DNA of 64,000 bases from Porpolomopsis calyptriformis (GCA_951640195.1 OX621168.1:248001-312000); one strand, 5' to 3'; positions 22,641 to 34,616 are shown, counted from the stretch's first letter. Notes: generated by a model not told the origin, from the letters alone. Program-made: numbers and translations.

Positions 22641-23488
22641 CAATGCCTGATAGTTCAAAGGTGAACGCAATCTTAATCCCCCCTTGTAGAAACGCTTGGC
22701 AAGGGTTCTCGAAACCGACACATCCAAGTAAAGCTGGATTAGGAGGTATCGCCGATAAGTCTGATCAAGCGGTTAAATCCATAAAATAAATCTCACCGAA
22801 AGGGCTGGTGTTTCCCCGAGTCTACTGTTGCATTCAGGGCTCCCGCACACCCGCACGTCATTCTCCTGGCGTGGTCTGACTCTGTTCGAGTGATGTATCA
22901 CCGGCAAGCCTTGCATGATGTGACTCGTATCGCGTTCTGGTTCCGGTTGGGACACGCGCTGAAATGCCAGACATCTACGAACCTGGTTGTTCATGGGTAC
23001 TTTTGAAGTTGTGACTCTGTCGTTAACCGTTCCTCAAGGATCGGTAACACTTCCAACCAAATGATTAATAGAGCGGTCATGAAAACCCAATATATAATGT
23101 TGTAAAAACCAGACGTACATACAGAAGAACAGCTTATGCTACTTGGTACATGCCCACTCTATTTACGAAGAATATTCGAAGATTATAAATATTGTCAAAA
23201 GATAGTGAAGTCCAGGAGGGCAGAGAGTTCATGAAAAAATCGTAAGGAGCGTTAAGGTGCAGGTCCATTCCTACCAATACGTTATCCCAAATGCGGGGTC
23301 CAAGGGGAAAGAGCCAGAAGTAATCACGACCTAGCGTTGAGTCCACAAAAGTGTTCGAGTAGGATAAATCAAATCCAAAGATTCAAATTCGTTGTTGAAA
23401 ATCGAGCGACACCCCCCCTTCCCATTCCTGTCAAATTTCGGCCATTCTTTTTTGAATCTTTGCTGCTGAAAACACTAGTTTACGGATA
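22641..23488. other. Spacer, probable decayed sequence
   Basis: No gene is recognisable. A 70-codon open frame at 23346-23134 (-) has no family match. The region may hold further eroded parts of the transporter copy, but I cannot align them. Confidence 0.4.
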
Positions 23489-25595
23489 TCAGTTCGGGAA
23501 TCGAACAAGAAGCTCAAACGGAAAATGCGCACCGAACAGCGGAAACCGCGCACTAAGATTGCTTAATGCGTACAGGATACTGCTAATTTCGCTTCGGACG
23601 TCGGTGCTGTTGACAAGCGGCCAGGAAGCCTCTACACGGTGCAGTTCACGGACAAGTGTTTCAGCTGCGCAAATCCAGCAAGACTAGACAGAAAAGAAAA
23701 AGATCAGAGTGTGAAAGAAAAGTGAAGAATACAAAAGCTTACGCCAATAATGGGATCAAGGAAATCAAAGTCCCCGTCAGCGATATGTTCGGTGAGGACA
23801 ACACAGGACCTGGCGGATCTCAGACACTTTTCATACGAGATCGGATCGTTTTGAGCGAATCGTGAGTAGAGGTGAATCATAGCGGCATGAGCGATAGTAT
23901 GAACGACGATAAGCGTTTGCCTGTCACAAGGGAGGATAACATCCAGTTGATGAGGAGAGGTTATCGAGGACAAAAATCCTGTGATCGCATCATCCAATGC
24001 TTGAATTTCTTCCCTTAGCGTATTGGACGAAAGCAGGCCTGGGGTGAAGGTTAGAGTGAGCGGATACATGGATTCATATCCCTTACGCGAATCCCAGCTC
24101 GAGGAAAATCGATCGGCTCGCTCGAACAGGGCAGAAGCCTTGACACGTAACGCCAGTGTCGAGATGGCGGTCGGAGTTCTGGGCGGTTGAGTTTCCGAGA
24201 ACGGTTGGGTAGTCTGAAAGTGGCGGGCTTGGCCGAAACGAGCCTTTGAAGAAATCATGAGATCAAGAAGAAAAACAGTTCCCAAGGAGCTGACCGCTTC
24301 GTATTCCTCCGCTTTCTGAGGCCACGGAGTGATAATCGAGTTGAAAGCAATTCGAGAGTCACGGATAGTCGGGGGTTTGCGTAGGACGACGGACCAGCAA
24401 CAATCCAGATTGTATGCTTGCCAGAAAGCCAAAATGCGTTCATCTTGATCAACGCCATCTTTTGAGGACTCAAGCTTGAAAGAGTCCGAGGATTCGAAGC
24501 ACCAATTATTCTTCTGGGAGATACCACCATGCAGTCCGTACTGGATAGCAAGCGATGCGGCAGCGGTGGCATGATAGCTGCCTTCCAACATTCTGCCGTT
24601 GGACAAGAAATACATTGACAGCAGACAAGAGGCCTGGACGATGTCGACGATTTTATCGGGGTGTTGAAGGGCTTCTCCAAGAGATTCAAGAGCGCGGGAA
24701 AGATAGTGGGCCTCGTTCTGGTACAATGCTCCCGGACGGGAAACAAAACAGGCCCATAAAAAGATGGCATTCATCAAGACGGGGTGACGCTGCTCCAAAG
24801 GAGGGAGCGAGAGACTGTCCCTCAATCGACTCATGTCGATCTCCAGGCCACATTGGTGACGATAAGGAGCAAAGATGTCCAATCTGTGAACATGGTTCAG
24901 TGTAAATAAAAAAACAGTAGCGAAGAATGTACAGCATTTGGGCAAGCTCGACTGGTGGTTGGGGTTCGTCCAGGTGGTAGATGTCACCAAAGGGGGGAGA
25001 GACGCCCTGGTTTGGAGAGAGTGAGTCAATGCTGCGGGTGAAGGTGAGGAAACGTACGGGAAGGTGGCACCAAGATCGTTGAGGGGAGTGGGCGGAGTCT
25101 GGGGGTGGGAGATCAAGATCGGGATGAGAAATAGAGGGGGGGCACGGACCGGAGTGGAAGGGTGAGCGAGAGGCAGAAAACGAGTTACGGCCCGGCGAGC
25201 CAGCGAGGGAAGATGAGGAAGAACTAGAGTATTGGTGTGTATGTGTATGAGGGTCGTGCAAAGTGATGGGCGGGGATGTGTAGTCGGAATCCTCGAGCTC
25301 CTGGATTCTTTGTTCCAATCGGGCTATGTGTTCGCGGAGAAGCTGTGTCCTGGTCTTGCCTTTGCCATCGTCGTACTCGCAGGCGTCGCCTTTCTTGGCG
25401 CGAATGCATTGCTGACAAGAGGGCTTGGCGCCATCGCATCTCTGTGGAGAATGTCATGAGGGGAGCTGGAAGTATCGGGCTCACTGACCATCTTTCGTTT
25501 CCTGCAAGCGGGGTGAGCGTGGTAAAGAGAGAAAAGAAGAGGACTGACCGGCATCGGAGGCAGGCTTTGCCCCGCTGAAGAGTAGTACTCGGCAT
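23489..25595 (-). CDS. Zn2Cys6 fungal-specific transcription factor
   Basis: From 25595 the protein begins MPSTTLQRGKACLRCR. Two short introns then join KRKM and RCDGAKPSCQQC plus IRAKKGDACEYDDGKGKTR, giving a complete six-cysteine binuclear zinc cluster (C-x2-C-x6-C, then C-x2-C-x7-C). A leucine/glutamate-rich coiled coil follows (LREHIARLEQRIQELED), as expected for dimer formation. A Ser/Pro-rich linker leads to the fungal-specific regulatory domain (MNAIFLWACFVSRPGALYQN, LLSMYFLSNGRMLEGSYHAT, FWQAYNLDCCWSVVLRKPPT). After a last intron at about 23750-23690 the C-terminus ends LLVRFPN at 23489. An in-frame upstream Met at 25661 would add about 22 residues. The factor should bind DNA with paired CGG triplets in the nucleus; targets are unknown. 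Confidence 0.92.
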
Positions 25596-25815
25596 TATAG
25601 TCCGGTCGGGCGTGGTCTTGTTGGTCATTAGAGGATTAGATATTATTTGTACGGGGTCCACCGTGTTGCGCGGTGAAGAGAACGGCTGGAGCTGGAAGAC
25701 TAGTATGACGGCAGGATGTAGTACATGAGAGAGAGAGAAGAGATGATGTATAAGACACAGCCGAGCAGGCGCTGAGCATGGGGTTCAGCTAACTCAGATC
25801 TCAAGATCTGACATA

Positions 25816-25864
25816 CGGATCCGGAGGTAAACGATTACTAAATTTAGAAAGTCACCCGGATCCG
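25816..25864. promoter_or_regulatory. Paired CGGATCCG palindromes upstream of the Zn2Cys6 gene
   Basis: CGGATCCG occurs at 25816-25823 and 25857-25864, about 220-270 bases upstream of the transcription factor's start. Each is an inverted pair of CGG triplets with a 2-base spacer, the kind of half-site arrangement bound by Zn2Cys6 dimers. A further palindrome (CAGATCT-CA-AGATCTG) lies at about 25795-25810. Autoregulation is an inference; no binding is shown. Confidence 0.4.
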
Positions 25865-25869
25865 GATGG

Positions 25870-28601
25870 TCAGACCGGACACAACCTGTTTCTCATCTGC
25901 GAATGATGGTTGCTCGAATGTGAACTTCATCAAATTCCCTTCTGGCTTGCGGGACAGGACGAGCCAAGTACGCTCGTTCCGGTCTCACACGGCCTTTGTT
26001 TGCCGTTCGCATCAACTCGTGCTATCTCCTCCAATTCTTTATCGTGGATCATTTGCGCCCACTCCATAAAATAGTTCCGATTCTCGTCTTGATCTGTCAC
26101 TACTTTTCGTTAATTACTTGCTCGCAACCGTTGCTATACGCTGATTAGGCACTCTTACATTCCAGGCTGTGTCCCCCCCAAGCGTCATTCCATTTCAATG
26201 GCACGTCAATGGCGGATTTCGCCTACCCACGCAGCCGTATACCTGCCACGCTTCACATTTCCATCTCCGGCTGCGGCTCTCAAACGTTATTTTGTTCTAT
26301 TTTGTCTAGATCAGTCTCCCTCATTCGCGTTTTGATTGCAAAAACAAAATCACCCCCCGTCCTTAGGGTCAATTCAATCCATCATCTCCCTCTCTTCCAT
26401 AGATACACCGGAGGTGTCACCCTTGCCCTCCGTAAACATGCTTATGACAAGCCTTCCGCACGGCTCACTGTCCCTAACACTCGACATATGGACGATCACA
26501 CTGTCTCATAGCCTTGGGATCGAGCCACGACGTAAGTGGGAATGCCTTTCGGCACCTATCGAATCATGACCTCATCCCCATTCATCGATAGGAATCCACT
26601 TCTCGATGAATTTGTCAAGGAGATCAGTTGTTCCCCATCTAAACACAACTCCTTATCGTCGTTTTATGGGAACGTGACTCCACAGGCTGTCCAGATGCCT
26701 TCTAAACGCTACCAACACCTCTAGTATTGCACCTTATCTCCCGCCATGCTGTGCTATCACCTGTGAAATTGGTGCCAGGTGCCAGCCAACACCTAGTTGT
26801 CTCACATTGACGTGAACATGCAGCGCCTTTCCGCAGCCACCACCTTGCGGAGTGCACTCCGCAGTTGACGGCCTTCACTTGAATGTCTCCGCCGACTACT
26901 TGGAGATGATGACGACTAAGCCTGACTGGCCTCGATGATCGCCGAGACCTAAATATGGAGCAGGCCAATCGTGTGTCCCAACTCCAGAGGATGACATGTA
27001 TTGACATTGGACGCCTAAGTCGACTCGATGACCATCACAATAAGTGACGGACGTCGCTCGCGACTACATCAGTCGCAAGCGATGTGCGTCACTTATGTAT
27101 GACGAACTTCGGGCTGGGAAATCCAGCCTTTGAATGGTGTCAATACAACAGGTGTGGTGAGACAAGGAAGAGAGGACGAAGGTTTACAAATGTAGTACAA
27201 ATCACGCCATGCTCAAAGGCGTCCCGATATTTTACGAGAATTACACATTATCGTCGATCGCGTCACAGTGTACGGCCGGGTGAATGACAAAAGTCTACCG
27301 TCTGCCAGATTTGGGAAGGTGGGAAGCAGTTGCATTTGCAACCTGGCCAAGCAAGCCAAGCCAAGCCAAGGGGCAACCAAAGAAAAAAGAAAAAAAAAAA
27401 AAAAACTGGCCGCTCGAGAAGACGGCCGCTCGGGAAGAATCGTTACACCGGATGACGAGTATGGTGCCGCATAGAGCATCACAAGCCACGGTCAAGTGGA
27501 CACTCCCCCTTGAGGAAATTATCACTCAAAAAGGATACTGGGAGCGAGACTTAATGAACTTGCCCGAGATAAGCGAAAAACAACCTCGACGGGTTGACAA
27601 GAAGGGATCGCAAAAAAAAAAAAAAAATAACCTTCTTGACGTCATGTGTCGTTTAGAGTCCGGAATGCCCGCGAGGACAGTCCTCGTGGTCGCGCAGTCA
27701 AAGTCTTTTGAGCGCTCGGGCTATTAGACAGGTAGGGATTGCAGGCTTCGTTCGACAGTTTTATTGAATCTCTTTTGGGAATATTGAAAATTTACCCTTG
27801 GGCCCTGTCCTGAAAGAAACCAGAAGTGCCCAGCCCGGGATCGTCGGATTGTCCAAAGGGATATCGAGCTTAGTCAACCACGAGCCTCGACGGAGGCCCA
27901 GGGAGGAGGGTTTTACACTTCCTCCGTTCGTCCCCTCCTGACCTGGTTCAAGTCCGGTAGACAAACTCGGGAGATCGTGACAGCAAACGGGTAATACTAG
28001 TCAGAGGGTTGGTCTGCTAGATTTTGTCCGACGGGGGGGAGGGAACAAGTGCATGAAATATCCAAAGGGTGGCGTGTGTCTGGGCTGGAAGCATTCAAAC
28101 TTTGTGATGAAGCAACAAGAAAACAAGGGGGGGCAATCTATCAAGATTTGCCGCCAATCGAGATGCATCACGGGTAAGCTCGAGGAGCCACCACAAGGAG
28201 CCCGTCGAACCCGAGGGCGAACTTGCTTCCTAGGGATTGTCGGCGAACAAAAGCATGCTGGGGACTGCGCTGTAACATGGCATCCACATCGCCACGATGA
28301 CTAGTGAAATCCAACGATGATGTGGGGCGTACTCGGGAACACCAAGCTGGTTGATGTCCAAGAGTTCATAGCGAGAGGCTTTTGCGATCGGAACTCAACG
28401 GTCGTGACGTCAGCGTAATTGCACCGGCAAAAAAAAATATCGATATCATTACTACGCACTCGTTACCAGCTGTACAAGCAGCTACGGTACAATAAAACAT
28501 TGTCTGTCGATTTGTCCTCCATCACTATACCACACAATATCACATGTATCGTTCGATAATATCCAGAATGTAGGTAGATAGCAACCAGGTACAAGAACGC
28601 G
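25870..28601. other. 2.7-kb region without recognisable gene
   Basis: Open frames are short or of low complexity. Poly-A runs lie at 27388-27405 and 27611-27627 and a short CCAAG repeat at about 27345-27368. I see no conserved domain on either strand. One near-perfect hairpin is listed separately. The stretch may hold promoters for the Zn2Cys6 gene, 3' flank of the protease gene, or relics of mobile DNA. Confidence 0.45.
27040..27096. repeat. 25-base inverted repeat with 7-base loop
   Basis: The left arm at 27040-27064 and right arm at 27072-27096 pair over 25 bases with three mismatches, around the loop tacatca. No gene, oligo-U run or flanking target-site duplication is evident. It could be a hairpin relic of a mobile element or a regulatory palindrome. 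Confidence 0.7.
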
Positions 28602-30578
28602 TTAGAGCAAGAAGTAACTGGCTAGAAGAGAGATCACGATCGCGGACGATGCATACATGGGTGTTCGGGAAGCGGCGTTGCCTGAGCAAAGAATATAAGT
28701 GGATCGAAAAAATATGTCTGGGTAAACACCTCAACGTACCGGAAGGTGGCGATTGAATTCCTGTAGGATCGCTAATGTTGTTATTTGATGGTGTACCTGT
28801 TGCGGCGCCAGAGTCGGGTGTGGGCAATGACGGTGGTGGAGAGGTAGGAGGAGGGGGAGGAGGGGGGAGGGGAGCAGGGAGGGGAGAAGGGAGGGAAGAA
28901 GGGGGGGAAGAAGGGAGAGAACCTAGTGAGAACGTAGGGATGTGGAATGAAATGTGCATGAAAGTGCGTACCGGATCCGCCTACCGTAGGCGACAGCTGT
29001 GCAAACCCAACCGATGGAGGTGTTGCCCGGTAAACTGAGTATACATTTTTCTGTTACGAAGCCGTCAGAATTCAAAGTTCGTGGCACAGAGAACGAATCG
29101 ATTCTTGTTGAGGAAGTAGACATACTAAAAAGGTATCGCCAATAACCCAATTAGGGTTACCACCCCCGCCAGAGGCAGAGGAACCAAGAGCGAGGTCGAA
29201 AATGGCGCCTACACATAAGCCTTGCGTAGCCATACCAATGTTCATGTCTTCATCGTTAATAGGCCATGTGTTTCCACCAAAGGAGAGCGAGACACCCAGC
29301 TTGGTCCCACAGGCTACAAATGGGAGGCATGATTAGCGTTCGATATCAACCCGAGATTGTGATCCGCGTACGGTATACGAAGTATCCGGCATTGGCACCC
29401 TGCAAAGCCTGAGAGCCAGGTACCGTTGCCCAGAAACTATTTACATCGGCGGTGGGCCCGCCAATGAGGGTCGTCCCGGTGTCAATGGCAGAAAGAGCGG
29501 CGTCCCCGGTGGATATTGGTACGGATTTTCCAACAACATTCAGGCCTAAAAATTTAATGTGTCATCAGAATGAACCGTCAGTTAACAGGACAACGCACTG
29601 GCTAGACTCAACAGCCAAAAGCTGGGCGTGGCACCATTGGGCATGTTCACGAAGTCGATGTTACCCGTGAAGAGGGAACTGTTTGTGCCACCAAGGGTGA
29701 GTATACCTCCTGGCTCCTCTGGTTGCACGTTGTTGACATTATCGAAGCGGGTTATCCAGAAGGAAAACATGGGGGAAGTAAATTGATTGGCGTGGAGAAG
29801 AGCTTGCCACCATGGGACAGCGTTGGTGGAGGCGATTGTTTGGAAACCGAGACCCATGATGCCAGAGACGCTGCCAACTAGCAAGTTCGAAGATGTTTCA
29901 TCTACGGCAACTAGAAAATAATTGGCAAGTGCCTCAGCTTTTGTGAAAGGGGGTACTCACGGAATGTCTGCCCGTTTACAGTAAAGCCGCCCATATTCAC
30001 ATTGTCGGCGCCAAGTACGCCTGCAACCCTCCCGGAACCGTATTGTATACCCACTGGTACCTGACCTTGGGAAGCTGTAAAAGAGCTAGACTTGGTTGGG
30101 TCGAACAACGGTGTGTTTGTGGAACATGTTTGGCAGGTGGTGGAGGTGATCCAGAGATCTGCGGAGCCTGTATCCAGGATGACATTGAAAACCTGAGGCC
30201 TGTTGGGTGCATGTTAAAGTGAGGTGAAATGGGAGCACGAGAGAACCTTCTCACGGTGTTCCAACGTTAATGCTGGTGTAGTAACTTGAATCAGCATCCT
30301 GGGAGAGGTCGGTAAGAGGGAGCAAGAAGGATGGGCGGGCTTCTTACTTGGTTCACTATGGGAATTCCTTGTGTACTCTGGCGCTTGTTAATTTGTGAGC
30401 CGGCTGGTGGGTAGCCATACTTGGCCCTCAGATGGTCTGCCGCCTGAGCCAAATGCTCGAGGTTACGCGGCGGTGCAGCCCGGCGGATCAAGGGAAAATG
30501 GAGGGGATCAGCGTTCAGTGCTATGCTAAGTGTGAATGAAGGCAGCAGGAGAAGGGAGAAAAGCCGGGTGGGTATCAT
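28602..30578 (-). CDS. Secreted pepsin-like aspartic protease with GPI-type C-terminus
   Basis: From 30578 the protein has a signal peptide (MIPTRLFSLLLLPSFTLSIA) and a propeptide ending in a KR site (SQINKRQSTQ). The first catalytic motif is VILDTGSADLWI (about 30150) and the second is AIDTGTTLIGG (about 29470). Between them are YGSGRVAGVLG and SGIMGLGFQTIA, the usual flap and core elements. NWVIGDTFL joins, after an intron, KNVYSVYRATPPSVGFAQL, matching the A1 family end. A Pro/Ser stalk follows (28920-28770) and the last exon ends SSAIVISLLASYFLL, a hydrophobic tail after small residues that suits a GPI signal. The enzyme probably sits on the cell surface and cuts proteins outside the cell. 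At least seven short introns are needed; their borders keep the family frame. Confidence 0.9.
28839..28920 (+). other. Polypurine tract (+ strand) coding for the protease stalk
   Basis: About 80 bases are almost only G and A on the + strand, with many runs of three or more G. On the - strand they encode the Pro/Ser-rich stalk of the aspartic protease. Such a tract could form a G-quadruplex or triplex, and its length could vary between strains. Confidence 0.7.
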
Positions 30579-30810
30579 GCTGTAGAACGACTGAAAGGAA
30601 CGACGTTGGAGGACAAGATTGAGGAGAGCTTGATTACAAAGGTGGACCGCATCAATTTTTGATTTCACCAAGAAAAACAAAGCGGGGCATGTCGCTTACT
30701 AAGCGAATGTGGCGTGTTCTGAGACAATCGTTGCTGTGTTCTGCGCTGCGCTTGGCGATGAGCAGCGTCTATCACATGTAAGACTGAAACCACGACCAGG
30801 GGTAACAATA

Positions 30811-33248
30811 TCATTGTGGTTTAATACCCAGAAACATCAGCCCTCTCTTTGCCATCTCGACCTCGGCTTCCAGGTCCCTGCCGTCCGCAGTAGTCCACCA
30901 CATGTCCCGCCCGATCTCCTCCATAGTCTTCCCACTTTTCAGCGCGTTTTCAAACGCCGATTTCCGCGCATTCAGGAACACCATCCGTCGCGGGTCAGAA
31001 TGCCCAGTGAAGATCACAAGTGCCGTACGTGCGGGGAGTGAGGTGTACAACTTACACAACTGTTCGTTGAGCGCAGCAAGCGTGATCGGGGCTACTTCGG
31101 GGGACACAACGGATGGTGGCGGAGCTGTAGGAACAGGGGGACCATCATCCGCCGATGCCTTCGGTGTTATCCCTATAACAAATTTTTGTTCAATACATTT
31201 TGGGATCCGAACGAGTCACCCACATCCGAGAGAACTCGCTAATTCCATGAACCTTCCGAAAGCAAAATCGTGCCCGGGAATCGCTTCCAACAGGCCCTCT
31301 AAGACTTCATGGTCATTCTTGCACGGCACTGTCGTAGTCGCTTTAGCGCCATGCATCACCGCCGGATTCCCATGGTCCACGACGGCAGACCGAATACGCC
31401 CAGACCCATCCCGTCTAGTCGAACGCCCCATACGCTCGAAGATTGACTCATAGTCTGTCTTGAATTCACCATACCCAGGTCCTGTTCACGTTCAGCAGTG
31501 AACACACTGGGAAATGAAAGGCCAACTGACCTTGAACTACCTTCTTTTGTAGCAAATCCAAACATGCCCTTGCATCTTCTTCTGGATCATGTCCACCATC
31601 ACCGCGTGTCTGGATCTCTCTCTCGCACCACTTTTTCGTCAGCCATGCAAGACCGGGCTTTAACGGCCGGCCTCGAGGATGGTGAAATATCACGGCGGTA
31701 TCGATGCAGCGTGGGTGACATAGCTTCAAGGCTTTCAGATCAAATTCAAGCGAATGGCCAAGGAGGATAGCAGTGGGAGACGTCGGAGATGGAGAGAGGA
31801 GGGAGAGAAGGTGAATTTGAACCTCAGATAATGTGGTGGTTACAAGCTGGAGGTCTGACTCTATGATTCCAGACCAACTGCCGCAAAGAATCAACTAGGG
31901 ATTCGAAACAGGGAGAAAACCTGACGGACCGCGTGAGATAATCAAGGACAGGTTTTAAAGGCTTGACAAGCTGATCATAGACGGCGACGCCAGAATAATA
32001 ATCGATGACGCACACCCTCGCAAGCTCCTTGCCGTCTTCTGTCATGCACTAATCAGCCAGTCAAGGTGATCAAGGCCGGCCATCAGAGAAAAAAAATCTG
32101 CGCACCATCTCGCAATCAATTGCATATATGTCGGTCCTCGTGTTTCCTAAATGTTGCGAAAGAATCGATTCCTGACGCTCTTCAGGTGTTTCTACCCACC
32201 CCGGCGGCTTTTGAAATATATCTGCCATGTAGGACGGAATAGGATAATCATTCTCGATCATTTGCTCCAATGACAGCGTGTATTGCACCGGATCCTTGCT
32301 CAGCGCGCGCTCTGCTATGCATGTCCATTTGGTGAAAACGGAACGTCAGATCGGCCATGGAAAACGGGGTGTGATTGCAATGAATTCGTACATCGGTCCT
32401 TTTGTTCTGCTCTCTTCTTTTTCTCGTGGCTACTTAAGGGTCCATGAAAGAAAGTGTTCAAGACAGAATGCATGCGCGTTGGGTCACCTGGTGCGATGGT
32501 AGGACATGCATGGCTGAAGGTAGATGCGAGAAACGGGATGCCGATGTCGGATCCGGCGGCTGGAGTTGTGGATGGGAGTGGGATTGGAATGGGTAGATTT
32601 GGATTGCTCATAGCAGAAGTTGGTATCGGGGGAAGCGATAAAAGGGGAGGGGTTATGCCTGGGATAAGAAGGACGATTACCTTACTTATGGCTCCCACAT
32701 TCTGCAAGTATCAGATGGAATGGTCGAAGGGAAGGGTATAAAGAAACACATACATTCATTCGAAGCCAGTTTGGCGGTGGGGCGTCTGCAACGAGATGAA
32801 GAATAAACTCTCGGATGTCCTGTATTTAAATCAGACAGTGAACACGAGATCGGTGCAAGATGTTGTATCTCACATCGATCATGACAGCAGATTCTCTCTT
32901 CAAAATTTCAATGTTCGAATACATGAATCGGGGAGGGTTTGCCTGAATCGATTTATCAATAAAATGAGAAATTTTCACCGGAGTGGTCAACATGGCAAGC
33001 CTCTGAGAAGCTTCTCATAGGACAGCAATGAATACACGCACAGCAGCATGGTTCCCCAGCTTTTGCCATTTTTTCGGAGATTTGATCGACCTACGCCGCT
33101 CTACCCTGGTCCACCCCTGTTCATCTTCGTTATCACCATCAGTCTGTCTTTGAGATGTCTTTGATTTTTTGTGTCTTGAAGAGGTTGGCGAGGCCGACTG
33201 ATGTCTTTTCTTATGCATCAGTGAAGATCCAAGTTTGTGCTTAGTCAT
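30811..33248 (-). CDS. RNA exonuclease, REX/DEDDh family
   Basis: It starts at 33248 (MTKHKLGSSLMHKKRHQS) with a basic, probably nuclear, N-terminus. Short exons then give TTPVKISHFIDKSIQ, IREFILHLVADAPPPNWLR and VIVLLIPGITPPLLSLPP, the N-terminal signature of fungal REX1/REX3-type proteins. The exonuclease domain carries YAIDCEM (first D and E), TEDGKELARVCVIDYYSG, LLGHSLEFDLKALKL (second D) and HDPEEDARACLDLL (final D) in the right order. The C-terminal exon ends GLMFLGIKPQ at 30811. Family members trim the 3' ends of 5S rRNA, U5 snRNA, RNase P/MRP RNA or other RNAs; which one applies here is not decided by sequence. It is divergent from the small gene at 33354 over 105 bases. Confidence 0.9.
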
Positions 33249-33353
33249 AAATGCATTGCCAACCCACAACGCTGAGTATGTGAAAGACCTCTTGTCGTTG
33301 ATTCTAACAGAACATCACCCTCTTCCAGGCAGAATAGAGACAACTCGTGCTCG

Positions 33354-33677
33354 ATGGACACCGAAGTCGATATTGACGCAGAATTCCCATTCCAGCAACA
33401 AGATCAACCAGAGATCACCGTCGTCAACCTTTACGACAAGTCCATTTTTCGCGTTGGCCACTCCAACATCAGCTCTCCTTCCACCCTCGTGAAACTCGCA
33501 GGGTTCCTCGAGGCCGAAAACGCACTTATCATCAACCTCTCCTTGTCACCCACCCACCTCTGTCTTGTCACGGCGTTGAGGCCTGGATGGATACCAAGGT
33601 TCCAGAGTGCGGTACAGGAGGCTTGGAAGGAACCTGAGGTGAAGGAGGTGCGACGCATGTCCACCTTTGGTTCTTGA
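33354..33677 (+). CDS. Hypothetical 107-residue protein
   Basis: This is an uninterrupted frame beginning MDTEVDIDAEFPF. It has an acidic N-terminus and a folded-looking middle (EITVVNLYDKSIFRVGH, FLEAENALIINLSLSP) and ends near AVQEAWKEPEVKEV. It has no signal peptide or membrane segment. I do not recognise the family. It sits head to head with the RNA exonuclease gene (105 bases between starts) and only 52 bases before the ZNHIT3 start, so it may share promoter elements with the exonuclease. The composition and balanced hydrophobic pattern favour a real gene over chance. Confidence 0.6.
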   Translation: MDTEVDIDAEFPFQQQDQPEITVVNLYDKSIFRVGHSNISSPSTLVKLAGFLEAENALIINLSLSPTHLCLVTALRPGWIPRFQSAVQEAWKEPEVKEVRRMSTFGS

Positions 33678-33729
33678 AGACGATGAATGTGTATTTATGT
33701 ATTTATGTAATCAAAGATCTGTATGAACT

Positions 33730-34507
33730 ATGAAGACCCCCGTTTGCCAGGTATGCGCGGCCGTCAAAGCTCTTTACACCTGCTCTCGTTGTCTAGTCCG
33801 ATAGTACGCTGATCTTCTTTCATCTGGGTCCAACATGTGTAATTTCGCTCCATAGCTGCTCCGTTCCATGCTATAAACAGCACACAGGTGAACCCAGAGG
33901 ATTTATCCCAAACGCGCCTATTTATTCTTGACATAAAGAGTCCTGTCGTCCGCCTGTCGCGGAAGGTGCTTGGCTTTGCAACCGTCTCATTCTGCCACAA
34001 GCTTGACTCTCTTACCTAGCCGACTCTCCGACCCTTCTCTCATCTGATCACGACGAGCCGAAAGAACCAAAACCTCTCCGCCCATTGACGTCTTTGAAAT
34101 GGCCGTATGTCCCCGAGGAGTCTGTTTTCCGTGATCCTCTGAAAAGAGATGATCCAAGGCCCCTTCAGCTGCACCATTACGAAGCCATAGGCGCGTTTTA
34201 CTTCCGTTCTACCATACGCTCATCTCAGATCTCTCTTGCAGCCACTTCACTTGCCATTCGAGCGTCGATCACCCGTCACCCCCAACTTCCAGCGCTTCTA
34301 ACTTCCCTCGACAAACTCCAGGGACCCGAACGCGAGTACGCTTTACAACGTGCCTTGGGTATGACGGTATCCGATATAAACGAACAATCGCGAGGCTGTG
34401 TTGAGCTCAGCGAGGATGTACGCGCACTGAGGGAACTTGTTGAAGCCGTTGAGGCAACTGTCAGAGGCAATCAGGAAGGTGTTTTAGGGCTTGATTGGGG
34501 TGATTAA
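33730..34507 (+). CDS. HIT zinc-finger protein, ZNHIT3/Hit1-like
   Basis: Three exons rebuild a complete HIT-type zinc finger. Exon 1 (33730-33803) encodes MKTPVCQVCAAVKALYTCSR-CLVR. A 32-base exon 2 (33856-33887) encodes CSVPCYKQHT. Exon 3 (34020-34507) starts ADSPTLLSSDHDEPKEP and runs to the stop. The pattern C-x2-C ... C-x2-C ... YC-x3-C ... H is intact. The rest includes SLKWPYVPEE and a helical C-terminal half. The spliced frame is exactly 594 bases (197 residues), close to the human and yeast relatives. ZNHIT3/Hit1 works with Rsa1/NUFIP in the nucleus to assemble box C/D snoRNPs. Without the two small exons the long exon has no ATG, which supports this structure. Confidence 0.85.
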
Positions 34508-34616
34508 CGTGTTGCACCAGCCCCGTCGGCTAATCGTGGAGGGTTAAGAATATGCCATGTGAGTACAACCAGTATCGACAACCATGATATATGAGAGGGA
34601 CCAGCAAGTTTCTAGC

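Noticed and set aside
27284..27727. 147-codon + strand frame rich in lysine
   Set aside because: It passes through two poly-A runs and a CCAAG repeat, so its length is a by-product of low-complexity sequence.
27935..27970. tRNA T-arm-like sequence (ggttcaagtcc)
   Set aside because: The loop fits, but the T-stem has a mismatch and there is no matching acceptor stem or anticodon arm upstream.
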